A DNA stretch of 64,000 nt, taken from Bdellovibrionota bacterium (GTDB lineage: Bacteria > Bdellovibrionota > Bdellovibrionia > Bdellovibrionales > Bdellovibrionaceae). The notes beneath the pieces are model-generated. The model did no database searches and was not told where the DNA came from. It worked only from the letters and a program-made list of their open reading frames with translations. Numbering within the stretch: position 1 is the stretch's first letter; each line of letters starts with the position of its first letter. The DNA lies in the NCBI GenBank assembly GCA_963170155.1, contig CAUJGP010000021.1:62001-126000 (forward strand). The letters run 5' to 3'. A program made the translations under genes and the position numbers. Below, piece by piece: positions 62,920 to 64,000 of the stretch.

Positions 62920-64000
62920 TTAGGGTTGGCAGAAAGAATAGGGTGGAGGATCTTCAGGATTTAGTGAGCGGTGTTTTGTGCATAGGACTTCACGGAGATC
63001 TTGATTTTCTTTTTTTAAGATTTGAATTTCTTTTTCTAATTGATTCACTGTTTCTGAAAGACCTATTAATTTATTGTATATTACACGAAGGGCTTCAATG
63101 ATGGGAGCTACGAAGTTCTGATAAAGCACTGACTTACGTCCTTTTTTATCAGTCTTTACAAGTTCAGGAAAAACCTTTTCGACATTTTGAGCAATGACTC
63201 CAATTTGCTTTTCTTTTCCGAGGGCTGAATCTTTCCAATAAAAAGAGACCCCTTGGATTTCTAAAAGTTTTTTCACAAAAAATTCAGGATCACTTTCGTG
63301 AGGTTCATTCAAAGGATAAATGTGTTTTTTCAGAGTGACATCAGAAGCGGCAGAAATAGTGCCTGTTGCTGTAATATTACCGTTGGATGAGATATTGGTT
63401 GTTATTAAATTACCCGTGGATTGAATTTGCCCATTGACGGTGAGGTTACCAGTGAGAGTGATTTCCCCTGAAGGAGGAGCCTCAATAATGCCATTCACTT
63501 TTAAATTTCCATCCAGCTCAAGGCGGCCTGTGCCACAATGATTGCCAGCAGAGGAGTTTACTAAAGCTCCCCCAATACCACTGTAGTCTTGAGCTCCAGA
63601 GCATTGCCATGGTGTCGTTCCCTGTGTGGCTCGCAGTCTTAGATTTCCTTGGATTAAAGTATTGCCATCCAATCGAAAGAAGCCGGGTTTGACGCTTCCT
63701 GAGGCATCAGCATCTTGGAAGTGCCAGTTCCAAGCCATTCCTTCTGGCATCATCACTCCGGCTCGGCTAGTATTATTACAGCCGACACAACTACCATCAG
63801 CCCAACCAATGGCATAGACTTTTGCTGGATCGACTCCATATCGATGAGCATCTTGAATGATGGTTTCCCAGTTTCCAAAACCAATAAAACTTGTTTTGGC
63901 TTTTTCGGTGCCATAGGAGGGCTGAAGTCCCACAACGTCTCCATAGTTTGTATAGATATTTCCTGAAGCAGCGAGGCTGGCACGAGTGAAGGTTGTAGGG
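62920..64000 (-). CDS. C-terminal part of a fibre/adhesin protein with Peptidase_S74 chaperone domain (continues beyond window)
   Basis: At least 359 residues; the frame stays open to base 64000 (TRASLAASGNIYTNYGD upstream of the first GTG at 63933). Repetitive beta segments (DGNTLIQGNLRLRATQG, GEITLTGNLTVNGQI, TNISSNGNITATG) resemble a trimeric beta-helical fibre. It ends with a Peptidase_S74 intramolecular chaperone: SDVTLKKHI, then GVIAQNVEKVFPELV with NFVAPIIEAL, and a coiled coil (LSETVNQLEKEIQILKKEN). In phage tail spikes this domain trimerises then cuts itself off; in Bdellovibrio similar fibres are host-recognition adhesins. Cysteines appear in CVGCNN and WQCSGAQ. Confidence 0.85.
   Translation of the reverse strand, partial: PTTFTRASLAASGNIYTNYGDVVGLQPSYGTEKAKTSFIGFGNWETIIQDAHRYGVDPAKVYAIGWADGSCVGCNNTSRAGVMMPEGMAWNWHFQDADASGSVKPGFFRLDGNTLIQGNLRLRATQGTTPWQCSGAQDYSGIGGALVNSSAGNHCGTGRLELDGNLKVNGIIEAPPSGEITLTGNLTVNGQIQSTGNLITTNISSNGNITATGTISAASDVTLKKHIYPLNEPHESDPEFFVKKLLEIQGVSFYWKDSALGKEKQIGVIAQNVEKVFPELVKTDKKGRKSVLYQNFVAPIIEALRVIYNKLIGLSETVNQLEKEIQILKKENQDLREVLCTKHRSLNPEDPPPYSFCQP

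Noticed and set aside
62920-64000. Prophage tail fibre
   Set aside because: No other phage gene is visible in this window, and S74 fibres are native in Bdellovibrio-like bacteria; the region to the right of the window would decide.

Overview
This AT-rich window (roughly 40% GC by eye) is chromosomal DNA from a Gram-negative bacterium, most likely of the Bdellovibrionota (Bdellovibrio-like predators and relatives). The evidence is indirect: a lipid A/Kdo/BamA envelope gene set, many lipoproteins (one with an FQNC-type lipobox), sigma-54 activators, a FliL-like protein, a histone-like SWIB protein, a PIN-PhoH protein, and at the right edge a fibre protein ending in a Peptidase_S74 intramolecular chaperone, a domain used by predatory-bacterial adhesive fibres. 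There are no rRNA or tRNA genes, CRISPR arrays or clear insertion sequences.

Layout. 1-1760: the C-terminal part of a UvrD/RecB-type helicase cut by the window edge, followed by decayed DNA that includes a diverged copy of part of that helicase gene. 2374-5301 (minus): a phosphoesterase and an NtrC-type regulator behind a consensus sigma-70 promoter. 5740-14621: a Tat-exported amine-oxidase-like lipoprotein, a lysophospholipase-like hydrolase, a hidden small lipoprotein, a nitronate-monooxygenase-like protein with a DUF4442 protein, a lone E2 acyltransferase domain, RluB and DoxX. 14854-23999: CheY-like receiver, AI-2E permease, lipoprotein, an orphan ParA with a Lys-rich partner and BolA, EttA, a J-domain protein, a SWIB protein with a histone-H1-like tail, and methionine aminopeptidase. 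24085-33521: AhcY, a membrane 'Gcr' protein, a TonB-like/beta-barrel/lipoprotein-peptidase operon on the minus strand, an FGE-like exported protein, PilZ and PIN-PhoH.

34013-44607 is the most unusual region. It is a plus-strand cluster encoding an AMP-dependent acyl-activating enzyme, a patatin-like protein without the catalytic Ser, a FabZ-like dehydratase, a short ketoacyl-synthase-like protein without the catalytic Cys, an acyl carrier protein, an active-site-complete ketosynthase, a ketoreductase, a FabL-type enoyl reductase, an alpha/beta hydrolase and an AsnB-type amidotransferase. It looks like a self-contained type II fatty acid/polyketide pathway, related in composition to aryl-polyene clusters but with an enoyl reductase and a probable amidation step.

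44714-52932 is the envelope operon bamA-skp-fabZ-lpxA-(Gfo/Idh oxidoreductase)-lpxB-lpxK-lpxL, with no lpxD in the usual place. 53195-57889 holds a DUF3108 lipoprotein, a BamE-like lipoprotein, a FliL-like protein and an FHA-sigma-54 activator. The activator is preceded by a nearly palindromic sigma-54 promoter facing its own gene. 58066-62154 is engB-kdsB-pyrG-kdsD: pyrG makes the CTP that KdsB uses to activate Kdo, and KdsD starts Kdo synthesis. The right end holds a small Cys-rich exported protein and the C-terminal part of the S74 fibre protein, which runs off the window.

Several small coding or decayed-coding stretches lie between the larger genes and are listed with lower confidence.
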